DNA of 64,000 bases from Telmatactis stephensoni (GCA_029948255.1 JALIZF010001938.1:1361501-1425500), one strand, 5' to 3'. Counted from the stretch's first letter, positions 48,336 through 61,400 are shown. Notes: generated by a model not told the origin, from the sequence alone. Translations and numbers: made by a program.

Positions 48336-48933
48336 GGCGCCTCACACCAAAGACAGCTTATTCTTGGAAATTTAAACTTATAAAATCACTTATAAAATGT
48401 AGTGTCATGCTGATAACAACTAATGTTATCGCAGGATGCTTTAAACGTAGGGAAAAGTTAAAAAGAAATTAAATAGTGTCGTAAAATTCTTACTTCATCG
48501 TGATGATTCAATCCAAAAATAAAATTTACTTCCAGCTACCGACACAATATTGATTGGTTTGGTACAATCGGCTAAAAATCGGGATATTACCGGAAATTCC
48601 CGGAATCACTGCATCCAGATACAACCAGAAACTAAATTACACAGTTCTTTTGAACTGTTTTAGCTGTTACTTTGTGAATAATGATGAGAAATCTCGAGAA
48701 GCATGCAAAACATTTTATGTATTCCATGAATTTATTTTAAAAAAATAATGGATATCTTTGCAAATTGGGCTTCCTGTTTGATCGTAGCTCGAGACTTCTA
48801 ATAAGACTAGTAACTAGAGTTATACCAATGCATTGTGGGTAAAAAGGTAAACATTGACAGGATGAGAGGGGTCTGGTGTTGACCGGTGTTTTTAGAAGGT
48901 TTTGACAAGGTTGTGATCACTTGTTCGTAAGCC
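48336..48933. promoter_or_regulatory. Head-to-head spacer between VPS13D and the RDH10-like gene, probable bidirectional promoter
   Basis: Only 598 bases separate the two start codons, which point away from each other, so the spacer must hold both promoters and both 5' UTRs. No TATA box is obvious. Inverted CCAAT motifs (ATTGG) occur around 48551-48556. A palindromic block CCGGAAATTCCCGG at 48590-48603 combines an ETS-like CCGGAA with the NF-kB-like GGAAATTCCC. The position and motifs are visible; promoter function is inferred. Confidence 0.5.
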
Positions 48934-51900
48934 ATGTCTGTGGTCTTGCTGTATATTATCTTATCTATTCAAGCTATTCTCTTCATCCTTTACTTCGCTG
49001 GTTTATGGGATGTTGTAGTGTTTTTGCAGATTCTATGCAGGGTAGCCGGGCACGTATTTCAAGCAAGTTTCAGCTATGTTTTGCCCTGTGGACGCAAATC
49101 TCTCAAAAGTGAACTCGCTTTGATCACGGGAGCTGCTAGTGGGATAGGTCGACTTACCGCGATAAAACTCGCCAAACAAGGTATGTTTTCGCTAAAACAT
49201 ATAAAATTAATAAACTTATTATACACACTCGATGTTGGTTGTCTAAAGGGTGACGTACAGGTTTTGCTGTAATAACAAACATTTAGCAATTCCGTATGGA
49301 TATCAACGTTGACATCTACAGATGGTCGTAACTGATTTGTCCACGATAAATATTTTGCCAAAAATAATATAAAGACGCATGAGAACTCAAAAATTTCGAC
49401 GTTTTTTAGCGAAATTCGTTATTTACGTCAACTTTGTTGTCAAGAAGAAAGTGACAAATAAATGAAGATATTACAGCAAGGCAACAAAAAGACATTAAGC
49501 TTTCCCATTGCGGCATGCAGTCATGGAAATATACTCGGAGAAAATCATTGTTAGTGCTCTTTCATGGCTAACAGGAAAAGAATAACTACAGTTTTGAATG
49601 AAATAAAATAACAGCGTACAAAAACAAGCTAAAGCAAAATGAGCAAACAAAGGTTTTATCAGGGCAGGTGAACTTGTATCAAGTGTTTTATGCAGGATGT
49701 CATTATCTCATTTGACAACGGTTTCAAACAGAGTTAAATGTGCAATCTCTCTAACTGATTGCTTTCAGTAAATGAATCAGGATGTTATCAAAGTTTTTCT
49801 GAGAGCATGTTCTTAAATGAATCGTTTGATTGGATAGTGTAGCACTTTATATGTTACCAAACCCATTAAGTCAATGACCACTTAAATAGATGGAGGGAAA
49901 GGAAGAGAGTCTGTGATGTCTATTATTCTTAAAAGCTGAAAAACATTTAATTGGAGCTTATGATTTGAAAGCACAACTGGTTTTGTAAACCGATTTGTTA
50001 GCACACCTTGTGTGACATTTTAAATTTGAATCCAACAAAAACAATTTTGTTGGATTAGAATTTCAAATGTTATGAAGGGAGTACAGAATCCCCACTGTTG
50101 CTCATTGTCAAGTTGTCCATGATCAAAAAACAAATACTGGGTAAACTAAAGATGTCACAAGTATTCACAGCTGTTACTGATGGATAGTGTTTTAAGTCAA
50201 AATGTCTCCAGTGGGTTTAATTCAAATTTTTAAAATATATGTATATACACTTTATGTTGTAATGTTTACTCTTTAATTGTTAAGCTAAACAATTTCTAAG
50301 ATAATTTGCCAATGGTTTCAACTTTCTGATATTATTTTGCATTCTTTCTAATGACCACTTAGGTATAAGCTGAAGTTAAAGTAAATGAATCACAATGTTT
50401 TAGTCATTAGGGTGGAAATAATATTTGCCATTAATAACAAGTGCAGCATACATGTATAATGGCATATGTGTTTATTTAATCTATCATATCTCAGTATATA
50501 TACATGTAAATCTTGGTCATTATATAATAGCTACAGTAACCACTTTACATGTTGCTCAAGGTATTTAAACTGAGACTTGTTGGATACCACTATCCTTGAT
50601 TAGGGACTGGTCATTATTTACAGGGGGGGGCTGGTTGAAATGAGAAATGTGATACACAATTTTTGATGGCCCCAACCCCCTTTCCACATACATTCTCTTA
50701 TAACAATAATGCAGTGTGTGCATGAAAAATGATGCCCCCCCCATATTTCCACCAGCCCCCCTCCCTGTAAATAATGACTGGTCCCTAATATTACAAACAT
50801 AGACAACAGCACAGTGTCTGGATGTGGAACACTGGTAGTTGAATATGAAGAAAAGAAGAAAACTAGACACACCACTGTCTTGCTCACACACTGTTCACTG
50901 CTCAACTTCCATATAGCATATGCAAAAATGTACTTAACAATATGAGCACGAGCTGAAAATAGCTACAAGTATGCACCCAAAATAGCCACAGGAATCTTTG
51001 ATTTGCAGCTATACAATCGGGTATGATCCATGAAGTATAAACAAAAAGTTTGGTTGCCCTTATAGGGTTTGGGGTGTTGGGAACAACGTGGGTAATGGAG
51101 TCTAGGTTGTTATATATCATTTATAAATCTGTTACTATTACCATGAATCATTGCATTGTGTAGTTCCAAAAAATATCCATACCCCACCAAGGAATTTCCA
51201 ATTCCCTCCACGGTGGGTTATGGATATTTTCTGGAACTACACATTGTTAATACACTGTAGATGTTAAAATGTCTCTAAAATGTTTGTTTTCTTTTCAATG
51301 ATCCAGGCTGCCTACGGCTTGTCCTTTGGGATATTAATCTAGATGGTTTGAAATCTGTTGCTGAAGAGATTAGAGGTTATGGTGCTGAAGTACATTATTA
51401 TGAATGTAATTTGTCCAATAGGACCATGGTTTATGATGTTGCTGACAGGGTTAAACAGGAAGTTGGTCATGTGACTTTACTGGTCAACAATGCTGGTATT
51501 GTCACAGGTCAAAAGTTGCTGATGTGTACTGATGAACAGATTACTAGAACCTTTGAAGTCAACACTCTTGCACATTACTGGGTAAGAAAATATGATTTAA
51601 TGGTAATGTTGCATGCAGATTTTGGTTGTGCTATTGACAGCACAACATCAGGTGTCTATTTAATAAATGTATTCTCAAATTAAACAAATGAAATTATCTT
51701 TTCTGGGTTCATTTCCTTGTCTTTGTCTGGCTGATTAATGAGGGAACATTTGGGGAAAAAGAAGGGATATATCTAATGCCAAAAAGAAAAAAAAGATAAT
51801 AAGAAAGAAAATTGAAAGACAACCACAATGAACCATCCAAACCAAAGAAATTACACTCGTGGATATCCAATGCTAGAAACTTAAAATATAAAGGTAGATC

Positions 51901-52924
51901 AATCATAAAATCATATTTAATTTGGGAGTCCCTTCGGCAACAAGCTGATCCTGCAGAAAGGCGTGTCCTTTACCTCCTTATCCATCAGTAGTGCTCATAT
52001 TTATTTCGTAAACTTAGCCTAAAATCTAAAATGAATAATGCTAATTTGCCGTGAAACAATATGCACCAGAACAATAGGGAATAAATTCCTGTATGTAAGT
52101 ATAACATTTCTAAGGGTATTTAAAGCTGATTGCACAGAATGGAAAAAAAGTCAAAACAAATGAAATGACTGAAAAACTATATAGAACACATGGACAGAAG
52201 CTGTGTCACCTAAGTCCCAATAAACTCCTGATTTCTTATTTTATAACTAAATGTTAACTACTTGTCTACCTACATGCAGACAATCAAGACATTCCTTCCT
52301 GCAATGCTTGTAGAGAACCATGGGCATATTGTATGTATTGCCTCAGTAGCTGGACACTTTGGTCTTGTTGGCTGTGTTGACTATTGTGGGTCTAAGTTTG
52401 CTGTAGTTGGTCTAATGGAATCATTACGACGTGAAGTCTATTACCTTGGGAAAAAAGGGATCAAATTCACGACTATCTGTCCCTCTTTTATATCTACTGG
52501 GTTATTTGAAGGTGTTAAATTGAAGTAAGTCTTTAGGTAGATTTTATTAGTTTTAAAATTTTATTTGAAATTTCTCAGTTGTTGGATAACACTAATGCAC
52601 TCATGTTTTGTTTGATTAGATATCCATCTCTACCAGGTCTTGGTGTTCTCTCTCCCGAAAGAGTTGCAGACTCCATAGTGGACTGTATAAGGAAGAACCA
52701 GACAATGTTTTTAACACCTTTCCTGGCAAATGTCAGTCTATTAGCTAAAGCGTAGGTGTACAGTATATTGTAGAACCTCTCACTTATAGTAGAAATATCT
52801 GATAATTTTGCCGTCGTTCTGTTGTAGAATCCTCCCGACCAAGTCCAATGATTTACTTTTGGAGTTCCTAGGAGCTGATCGCGCTATGGACACATTTGTT
52901 GGACGACAAAAGCAAGAAAATTAA
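48934..52924 (+). CDS. RDH10: RDH10-like short-chain dehydrogenase/reductase (SDR16C family)
   Basis: Five exons: 48934-49180, 51307-51581, 52280-52524, 52620-52751, 52828-52924. They total 996 bases (331 residues plus stop), in phase throughout and free of frame breaks. A hydrophobic N-terminus (residues about 3-35) should anchor the enzyme in the ER membrane. The Rossmann cofactor motif TGAASGIG lies at 65-72 and NNAG at 143-146. The catalytic residues are Asn168, Ser196, Tyr209 and Lys213 (YCGSK). The VLWDIN segment and the C-terminal FLGADRAMDTFVGRQKQ match RDH10 better than other SDR16C enzymes that I can recall. RDH10 oxidises all-trans-retinol to retinal with NAD+. Related SDR16C/HSD17B11-type enzymes act on steroids or other lipids, so the substrate here is inferred. 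Length (331 against about 341 in human RDH10) is normal. It is divergently paired with VPS13D. Confidence 0.9.
50600..50788. mobile_element. MITE in intron 1 of the RDH10-like gene
   Basis: TTAGGGACTGGTCATTATTT and its exact complement at the right end, with G-run and C-run neighbours; 189 bases in all. Apparent ORFs of 95 and 108 codons run through it. Confidence 0.62.
51157..51243. mobile_element. Short foldback MITE in intron 1 of the RDH10-like gene
   Basis: TGTGTAGTTCCAAAAAATAT and TCCATACCCCACC are mirrored by GGTGGGTTATGGATATTTT and CTGGAACTACACA. It lies about 60 bases upstream of the exon 2 acceptor. Confidence 0.58.
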
Positions 52925-53151
52925 CCAGATTTTTATGGAGCAGCACACCAAATGTAAAAAAAGGAGTGCTTCATGTTGCTGAGTTTCCTGAAAAGAAACA
53001 GGATCTGTATAGCCCCTCTACTGAATCTTTTCCGAATATTCTCCCCTTTGTCAGAAGACCGTCAGAGATGCAGATGCATGAGATCAGAGTTGATAGATGA
53101 GATCATGATGCATGTTCCACCAAATTCTTTTGAGCTGGAAACAAGGTACCG

Positions 53152-53857
53152 TTAAGGCCCGGTCACTGGTAGCATCATGTGTCCACCCCTGCAACTATTG
53201 TCGCAAGTTATAGAAATACAATTGTACAATCAAGTCAAGCTATGGAAACATCGAGCGCAACATACTGTAATGCCGAAGGGGGGGGGGACATGGGGGTTTG
53301 CGGATCGGCTTTTTTTACGTGCGGATTATCGGATTCATCCACAATGGTCAGAATCGCGGATTTGAAGAAATGATCCAATGAAAACTATAATTTATATGGC
53401 CATGCTACTTACGAACATGTGACTTTTCGTCAGGGAAATCGCTTTCTTTAACTGTATTCCTTTGCGGAGCAAACTTTAAATCAAAGCATCGCATGGCAAA
53501 TGTATAAATAAGCATTTGTTGTTACATTCTTTTAAAACATAGTAGTTTTGAAATGCATTTATTTATTGCCGAAATTACACATGCGGATTTTAATCAATTT
53601 CTCAAGCGGATTTGTGGTTTCAAACTGATTTTTCTTGCGGATTTTGGCAACCTCCCATGTCCCCCTCTGTAATGTGTAGCGGAGAGGCAGACAGTTAACC
53701 TAGTGTTTCAAACTTAACCATAGAGTAATGCTCTCAAAACTCTCAAGCCATTTGCTCACAACAATGGAATGCTGCAGGGAATATCGGCTCACCACCCCAA
53801 CTATCAAACTGTTGTTACAACAACATTGCAAGAATAGTTGTACCGTCTTGGCCTTAA
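53152..53857. mobile_element. Inverted-repeat element with TTAAGGCC ends, interrupted by another MITE
   Basis: The left end TTAAGGCCCGGTCACTGG and right end CCGTCTTGGCCTTAA are inverted; internal TTGTTACAACAACATTGCAA resembles the GGTAATAYGAACAAC family. A second element occupies 53279-53668 (next entry). Confidence 0.5.
53279..53668. mobile_element. MITE nested in the TTAAGGCC element
   Basis: The ends GGGGGACATGGGGGTTTGCG and the complement of GCAACCTCCCATGTCCCCC are inverted. The interior repeats GCGGATT several times in both orientations. Confidence 0.5.
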
Positions 53858-54738
53858 CTGCACCTTAACTGCTAACTTCAAAATAATAGTCACTTGACGT
53901 ATTGTCCTTAGGTATACTAGAGAATGCCTGTATAACAATCAGCTGTTTCAGTTGTGATAATGACATCTTATACTTCCATGACTTCAAGTATCTCTTCTGA
54001 ACATTATGTAATACTTACACGAAATCAGCTGTAACACTTATACACTTACTATATGATAGGGATGTTTTCTCTGAAACAAATTATTATAATAATTATTATA
54101 TTATATATATTATATTATTATGTTATTATATTATATTATAAACTATGATAATAATGAATTTATGATGCATATATTATATATTATATAGAGGATTATTACA
54201 ATGTAATACAAAGTTCTAAAAAATCTGCTAGGGCTTTATCTATCTTCATCAAATTTAGCGAATTTATTTTTTAGCGAGTTTCTCAAAATCACTCAATTTT
54301 GTGCTCGCTAAAATTAGTATATTCTTGGTCAGTCGTAGTAAAAGTCGTCATCCCCCCCAAAAACAACAACAACAAACAAACAAACAAAACAAAAGCCGAC
54401 TCTCTTTGGAATGCACACTCGGGGGAACGCATCGCCCTTGTTCGTACCGCCCGTATATAGCTATTTCAAAAATGGTTGACGGCGATTGCTGATTACACGA
54501 CCGAAAGGAAATTTGGTGTGAGGTAACAAGAATTGCTTCATTTTAATTAAAAACCTAAGCAATGCCGGTACCCACGCAGAAAAACGTTTTGGATAAAGTG
54601 GTCGATAGGCGATTCATATCTCCGCTCCGGATAGTGGTCTAATAACGTTACCACAGTTCCTTTCGCTCGTGCAATGGCTGATCGCTATTCGCCGTTCGCC
54701 CCGTCAACTTTTTTTGAAATAGCTATATATTTAATATT

Positions 54739-55020
54739 CCTCCCGAGCCGTTAGAGCGCTGACTTTTCACCGCTATGGTCCGGGTTCAAGTCCCAGCTCG
54801 AGCGCCTGGATCATATGTGAATTGAGTTTGTTTGATGTGTTGTTCTCTCCCTTGCCACGAGATTTTTTTCTCCGGGTTCTCCGGTTTTTCCTCCCTCAGC
54901 AAAAATCAACATGTGAGTCGAGTGATTATTTGCAAAATACTTAATGTAGAGGTAGTGTATGTGAGAGTACAGTGTCCCCCAATTAGTGCGCAAGCTCTAG
55001 AAGACTTGGACACTTAAATA
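54739..55020 (+). mobile_element. tRNA-derived SINE, copy 2 (5' truncated)
   Basis: It begins inside the A-box region (GAGCCGTTAGAGCGCTGAC), has a B box GGTTCAAGTCCC near 54783, and then the same body as copy 1: GTTCTCTCCCTTGC, TTTTTTCTCCGGGTTCTCC and TTTCCTCCCTCAGC. The tail sequences of the two copies differ. It lies in the intergenic region. Confidence 0.68.
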
Positions 55021-55100
55021 AACAGTTATTTTTTATTAATCTATAGTAAACAAATTGACCAACTGAAAATTGTAGCCAGAAAGGAGAAATAATGCCTAAC

Positions 55101-55381
55101 CAAGAGACCATAATACTAAGAGAGCGAAGCTCAGTATTGATGTCTGTGCCATGTTCGTGGCGGCTAAGGCTATTTTTAGTAACTTCGCCATCGCGCGCCA
55201 AGGCCCTCAACCAATAGAATTTGCTTTTTGACGTGCGCGCGGAAGGGACCGCTTGAATTCTATTGCGTTTGAGAGCCTTGCGCGCGCGATGGCGAAGTTA
55301 CTAACAATAGCCTTAGCCGCCACGAATATCGCACAGACCGATCAATACTGAGCTTCGCTCTCTTATTATTATGGTCTCTTG
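55101..55381. mobile_element. Palindromic MITE, 7-bp target duplication family, copy B
   Basis: It has the same ends and interior as copy A (281 bases), flanked by an exact GCCTAAC at 55094-55100 and 55382-55388. Apparent ORFs inside it on both strands are by-products of the palindrome. Confidence 0.8.
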
Positions 55382-55779
55382 GCCTAACCTAACTCAGTGA
55401 GAGATATAAATTTATTTTAAGAAAAATTGAATAGTCAGATAAAAGACTGAAATACAGCCTTTCTGAAAGCATTATTATAAGCATTCTTGACCGCAAAAGA
55501 TCCTTCCCCAAAATCCTCTTGTCGAATTTGCAGCAGAAATTAAATGGATAAATTCGTTAATCCATGCAAGCTAAGGACATAAAATTAAACCCGTCGACAA
55601 AACACAACTGATATCACACTTACATAGTTCACAGTATTACGTCTACAAGAAGCCATCCATTTTGCACTGAATAAATTCCACATGTTCAGTACATCCATGA
55701 AAAACATCCATGGATTTTCGGACATCTTTTTATATATTCAACTCCATTGGGTTGTTCTTTTGCCGGAGTACAAAGCTAG

Positions 55780-56118
55780 TTATACATCCAAAAGCGTCCT
55801 AACAAAAGCAGATTTACGTGCCATCGAATGACGGAAGGTGTGAGCAAAGCCCTTCCAAGTATCATAATAGAATGTTCGATATTTCGATACAAAACCGACA
55901 AAATATCTCCAAAACCTAGTCCTTTCCTCGAGACTAATAAGGAACGAGAAGAGATAATAAGAATCCTGAAGCGTGAAAATAACGTTTTTGTGTGCAATGG
56001 GCGTTATTTGTTTCACAACCACTTTATTCCCTGCCTTATTTGTACAGACTAGCTCGTGTAATTGCGCAGTGACTTGTGATTTCGCTACGATTGCACTAGT
56101 CTGCGATTGCACCATCAT
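55780..56118 (-). CDS. Unassigned 112-codon open frame
   Basis: ATG at 56116-56118 on the minus strand opens a basic, aromatic-rich frame (RFWRYFVGFVSKYRTFYYDT near the C-terminus) that overlaps no repeat I can define. No homologue is recognised, no splice sites are obvious, and a frame of this length can occur by chance. Confidence 0.22.
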   Translation of the reverse strand: MMVQSQTSAIVAKSQVTAQLHELVCTNKAGNKVVVKQITPIAHKNVIFTLQDSYYLFSFLISLEERTRFWRYFVGFVSKYRTFYYDTWKGFAHTFRHSMARKSAFVRTLLDV

Positions 56119-56799
56119 GGGAAATATTCCTGAGCAACTCCTCTTTTAATGAATTTTTGTTGGATGTTAGTTTGATGAAGATCGGCACTAATGCAGCCAC
56201 GCCCCGATGACGTCACTAAAATTGCGCACAACATCTTGAGCCTGTAGTTAATTAAAGCCAGAAATCTATGAGACCGTCAGTCTCGAGAAAATAGCAACTG
56301 AATGTTTTGATGCGAAAATGTGCTTACTGCTTGTGTTGCTTCGAACACCCGCCAAAACATTAGCATAATTAAGAGTTGAAATCACGATTTTTTTAGATGT
56401 AACTATATAGTTTCAGCTAACCACAACAACCGTCTCTGGTAGTTAAATCCCTCCGTTGTGTATTTTTGCCGAAGAGACTGACATTTATGAGATACTATAA
56501 ATTCAAATCCTATTTGAAACAGAGGCAATAAGCCATATAAACTTTATGGGCTTATCGCCGACGTTCAAGGTACTTAATTATTTGAGTTCAAATTTGACTG
56601 ATGAGGTTTTCGCAAAAAAAAAAAAAAAGAAAAAAAAGAAAGAAAGAAAAAGAAGGAGATGCTTAGGGATAATGGCTAGTTTGACATAGCTTTGTGACAA
56701 GTAACAAAATATATAATCCCGGCGATGATATGGAACTTTACATTAATTACCTGTTTTACTGAAATAAGCGCCAAGTTTACTTAATTTACCTGATAGACC

Positions 56800-57060
56800 T
56801 TTTCACCGCAGTCCCGCAGTGATCGCTATTATTTTGGGCAATGAGAAATACATCGTGTCTTTTGAAAACGGCGTAATATGTGAGAGAGCTTGCTACCGCG
56901 GTCCGTAGTCCCGCAGTGATCGCCATGCATTTTGGGAAATAATGAATATATGGTGTCTTTCGAAAACGGCGCAATATGTGAAAGGGCTTGCTACCGCGGT
57001 CCGCAGTCCCGCAGTGATCGCCATGCCTTCTGGGTAAAAGATGTTTTGTAGTTATGGGAT
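56800..57060. repeat. 97-bp tandem repeat, nearly three copies
   Basis: GTCCCGCAGTGATCGCCATG-type units start at 56811, 56908 and 57006, each followed by TTTTGGG and, in the first two, GAAAACGGCG, AATATGTGA and GCTTGCTACCGCGGTCCG. It is intergenic, 1.4 kb upstream of the transporter gene. Confidence 0.75.
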
Positions 57061-58310
57061 ACCTGTTGTTTTTGACTGCGGACTGCGGACCACGGTACCG
57101 AAGCGGTGAGTGAAGAGTGGACGGGTATTCTATAATCTAGCCCCTTGGTGTAAAACGCCATTGTTTCGATCTATTCTAACACTTCATTTCGTTTTAATAT
57201 ATAAGTGCTTTGTTTTTGGCTACTGTAGATAAAATTATTGATGTATAATCGTCGATTATTGAACATAAATTTTAACTAAATGTATATTTGTATATTTAAC
57301 ATTTTAGGCGCGATGTTGTGCCTTTACTCTTATTACCTGCCATTGTGACGTCAGTAGTGCTTTTTACAACGAGAATTAGCCAATTCCTCATTGACAGAGG
57401 AATATTTAGCATTGTTTCAGAATTTAACCGAAAGGCAGGAGAAAAAGAAGTCAATAAAGTAAACCGTTCCCGCTTTACAATGTAACAAAACTTGGTTCAG
57501 TTCGATATTAGATATTTGTTAGCTTAATATATTCATACATTGTGATCAAATACGGTCATAGTACCGCGGTTTGGCAGTAGTTTGTAGTTATTTGCTACCT
57601 GACAAAAAAGTACTAATCTCAGCTTATGCGGACTTTCTTTAACTCGCTTTTCTTGATATATATGAATTAAAAGCTGCGGTGCATAGTTTTATTACGCCTC
57701 AGTTCGCTTTCACGCGATGTGATTTTCTATTTTTATGGAAATTCAACTAAATTTTTGTCTGCCATTCCCATCTCTTGGAAACCGATGAATTTAGTTATGT
57801 TTTGGTAATAAACAGAACAAGTCTGTAGAAAACAACTAGATTCTACCACAGTTAAAAATCGATGACAAAATAACTGTTTTGAAACCTTTTTGAAGGTGAG
57901 TTGAAAATTATTTATTACAAGAACGTGTGTAGCTAAAAATATCAATATTTCAGTGAAAATGAACAGCCAATGCCTATTCGATATTGGACGTGTTCATATT
58001 TTAGAGGGAGTTGAACTTAGCATTAAAGCACTACAAAACCATTAAAGGACGAATATTATTCTGCAAGATTTTGTGTTATAAAAAAATTACTTTGTGTTCA
58101 CCTGCAGAACTCAGTTTTATCAACATACTTTTGAAAAAATATTCGAAACCTAAAAAGACGCAGTTTGATTTCATTTTTCCTATGAAAACACAATAAAGTC
58201 CTTCTAGTAGATCTATTTATTTAATCGTTGTATCTAATGTGACTTTTACAGGCACATTTTATACTAAGTAATTTGCAATTGATTCGTGTGATCACAAGAT
58301 CGTAAGAAGT

Positions 58311-58318
58311 ATAAAAGG
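58311..58318 (+). promoter_or_regulatory. TATA box of the cationic amino acid transporter gene
   Basis: TATAAAAG lies 130 bases upstream of the ATG at 58448. This would place transcription start near 58340-58345 and leave a short, uninterrupted 5' UTR. The first in-frame ATG of the transporter is at 58448. An earlier ATG at 58378 opens a different frame that stops after about 45 codons and could act as an upstream ORF. Confidence 0.55.
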
Positions 58319-58447
58319 AAGGCATACTTTAATCATGCAAATTTCGCTTTCATTTACGGTCAAACAATCATCAGACAATGACAACTTCATTCCGTTACAG
58401 ATCACTGAATATTCCGTTTATGCTCCTTCGACTGCAAAACAGACAAG

Positions 58448-61400
58448 ATGTCCTTGTGCCAAAAGATCGCTCTGAGGCTTCTACGACGAAGAAAGACAGA
58501 CCAGTTTGAAAGTGATTCAACCCTAAGACGATGTATGACCACATTGGATTTAACAGCCCTTGGAGTTGGAACCGTTGTAGGCGCTGGCTTATATGTAGTG
58601 GCAGGGGAACTCGCTAAAGATGTGGCAGGGCCAGCCGTAGTCATCTCGTTCTTTATCGCTTCTGTAGCAGCTTTCCTATCTGGTCTTTGCTATGCCGAGT
58701 TTGGTTCGCGTATCCCAAAGGCTGGATCAGCTTACATCTACACATACGTGGCTTCTTGGTGAATTTTTTGCTTTCGTGGTTGGTTGGAATATGCTTTTGG
58801 AATACATGATAGCAGCCGCTTCGTTGGCTCGATCCTGTAGTGAATATATAAACTCAATAGCTGGCGGTGCCATCTACAGATTTTTCATGCATAACATTGC
58901 AAGCTGGCATGTACCATACCTTGGTCCATTCCCTGACTTCTTGGCTCTATTCTTGGCATTATTCATAACAATTGTTGTTTGTCTTGGAGTCAAGCAGTCG
59001 TCAATTTTTAACAAGCTGACAACATTCGTGAACTTTTGCGTCATACTGTTTATTATTATAGTGGGATTATACTATGTGGACATTAATAACTGGTCGACAC
59101 CTGCTAAATTTGCTCCATATGGAGTTGGGGGGATCCTTACTGCCTCTGGAAGTGCCTTTTATGCCTTTGTTGGATTTGATACTATCGCAACAGCAGGAGA
59201 AGAAGCAATACATCCACGACGCTCCCTCCCATTCTCTATTATGCTTGCCCTCATCATTAGCTTTTTGGCGTATTTTGGAGTCGCTACAGTTCTGACTCTA
59301 ATCATTCCTTACGACAAATTACACGAGTTTGCCCCTTTAGCTGAAGCTTTCATGTCTAGAGGCTTCCCTGCTGCTAAATATGTGATCTCAGTTGGAGCAA
59401 TTGCTGCCACAATTTGCTGTCTGATGTGCAATACCTTTGCTGCGCCAAGAATCGTCTACTCAATGGCGTCTGATGGCCTGTTGTTCAGTTTTTTTGCTAA
59501 AGTAAACGAGAAGACCCAAATACCGGTGCGAGCAGCAGTAATCAACTTTCTTTTCGTTGGTGTATTGGCAGTCCTTTTGGATGTGAAGCAACTTGTTGAA
59601 ATGTTGTCAATTGGTACTCTAGTTGCTTACTCCTTTGTTGCAATTGGTGTCATGTTGACCCGTTATCAACCCGATGTTTGCAGTGTGTCAATCGATGAAG
59701 ATATCGCACATGAAAACCAACAGGAAATGGCTCAAGAAATTGTGTTGTGAGAAAGCAGACACCAAAGATGAGCCTGTCGTTGAATATCAAGGTATTGAAA
59801 AGTATTCAAAAACCCCAGTCATTATCTTTGATAGGACAATAAAATTACAAACACAATCTTTCCTCGATCAGAGGCTCTCTTCACAGAAGTTGTCATCTTT
59901 AAAAAGAATTAGCCCCTTCAGCATGCGCGCGAAGGGGGAAAAATTTAGGCACAACAAAAATACAAACAAACAAAAAGAAAAAAACCCTGGAAACCTAGGA
60001 AATTGAATTCGTCAAGAGCTATAGGATCAGTGATGTATATATAAAAAACTACATTCTGAACTTCATCGGGAAGAGAGAGAGTACTGATGATTAATTCAGA
60101 GTATGCAAATGTTTTTCCTGTATTAATTCTGTATTCTTTTCATGATAAAGAATAAACAGGAAAACAGGTCATCCCCGGGGACCCAGAGCGACACGTACAC
60201 TTAAGGCCGGCGCACACTAGGCGTCAGGTCGCTGCGACACGACGCGGCGACACGTCGCTTCGTGTGCACTGTGCTGCGACGAAGCTACTTTCACTCATTT
60301 TGTCGCTGCGATTGTACGCACGAATTCAAACTGGTTTGAATTCTTGCGACGTGTTGCAGCGAAAAAATTCTGTCGCGGCGACAGGATTTTCACAGAAATT
60401 CCACAGTACACACGAGGGGAATTGTCCCCGCGACGTGTCCCCGCATCGTGTCGCAGCGACCTGACGCCTAGTGTGTACCGGCCTTTACAGTAAACCAGGT
60501 TTTATCAACTACTCAGGGCGTTATTTTCTGTGAACACAATGAAAATATTTCAAAACTTTTTGTTTAAGGTTTAGAGAATCAGCAACTTTCATTAAAAGAT
60601 GAAACAGACAGTTCTTCTTCCTCGTATTCCAAAGCCGAGCCAACTTCCACCACGTTCATGAAAGCGTCCTTGGCGAGCGTGTCATTAGTGCTAGGAATAA
60701 TAGGACTATGTCTGACGCTTACTCTTGGCTTCTCGTACTTAAAAACAAAGCAAGCCTGGGCCATTATGTTGGCGTGTGTGTTTGGTCTGGAGATTATCTT
60801 GTCCCTGATGTTGTTAGAGCGACAGCCAAAAAACAATGCTAGATTTCCATTTATGGTCCCTGGATGTCCTTACGTCCCAGTTATTTCCTTGTTTGTTAAT
60901 GTACTTTTGGTTGTCAAACTAAACTACTGGACGTACATACGATTTAGCGTGTGGCTTGTAATTGGTAAGTAAAACCAGGACCTGTGACTCCATGTGCACG
61001 TCCTAATAGTAGTTCCCAGTAAACTTTATGTAACAGTTCTCTCATCCAGTTCAATCCCAAATCCTTTGACACCGCTCATAAAGCACCACTGAACAACAAT
61101 TGCTATCGTTTTAATTAACTTCCCTTTAACTTCCTCCAGTTTCCACAACTGCCTTAACCCCTTGTCCAATTCGGCATGTTTCTCAATTTTATCAACTTCC
61201 TTCCGTGCCACTGTACTATCTCCTGGGCAGGCAAAGTCAACAATGAACACTTTCTTTGCTCTTTGTCTAACAAAACGATGGCTATTCTTCGACACTCAAT
61301 TATATGGTCAGTTTGAATATTTAAATACCCTAGGACCTTGACCTTTTCATTTTCTTCCATCCTTTCCGGGTTGTAATTATACAACTTTCTGTCGTCAACC

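Larger units (their letters stand above)
52925..58447. other. Intergenic region between the RDH10-like gene and the transporter
   Basis: It holds the RDH10-like 3' UTR, the nested MITE pair (53152-53857), an AT-rich tract (54060-54190), SINE copy 2, MITE copy B, the unassigned ORF at 55780, an A-rich tract (56612-56652), the 97-bp repeat, and the transporter promoter. I see no RNA gene. No clear AATAAA follows the RDH10-like stop closely. Confidence 0.6.

Noticed and set aside
50565..50905. Minus-strand ORFs of 95 and 108 codons
   Set aside because: They run through a MITE in intron 1 of the RDH10-like gene, on the opposite strand.
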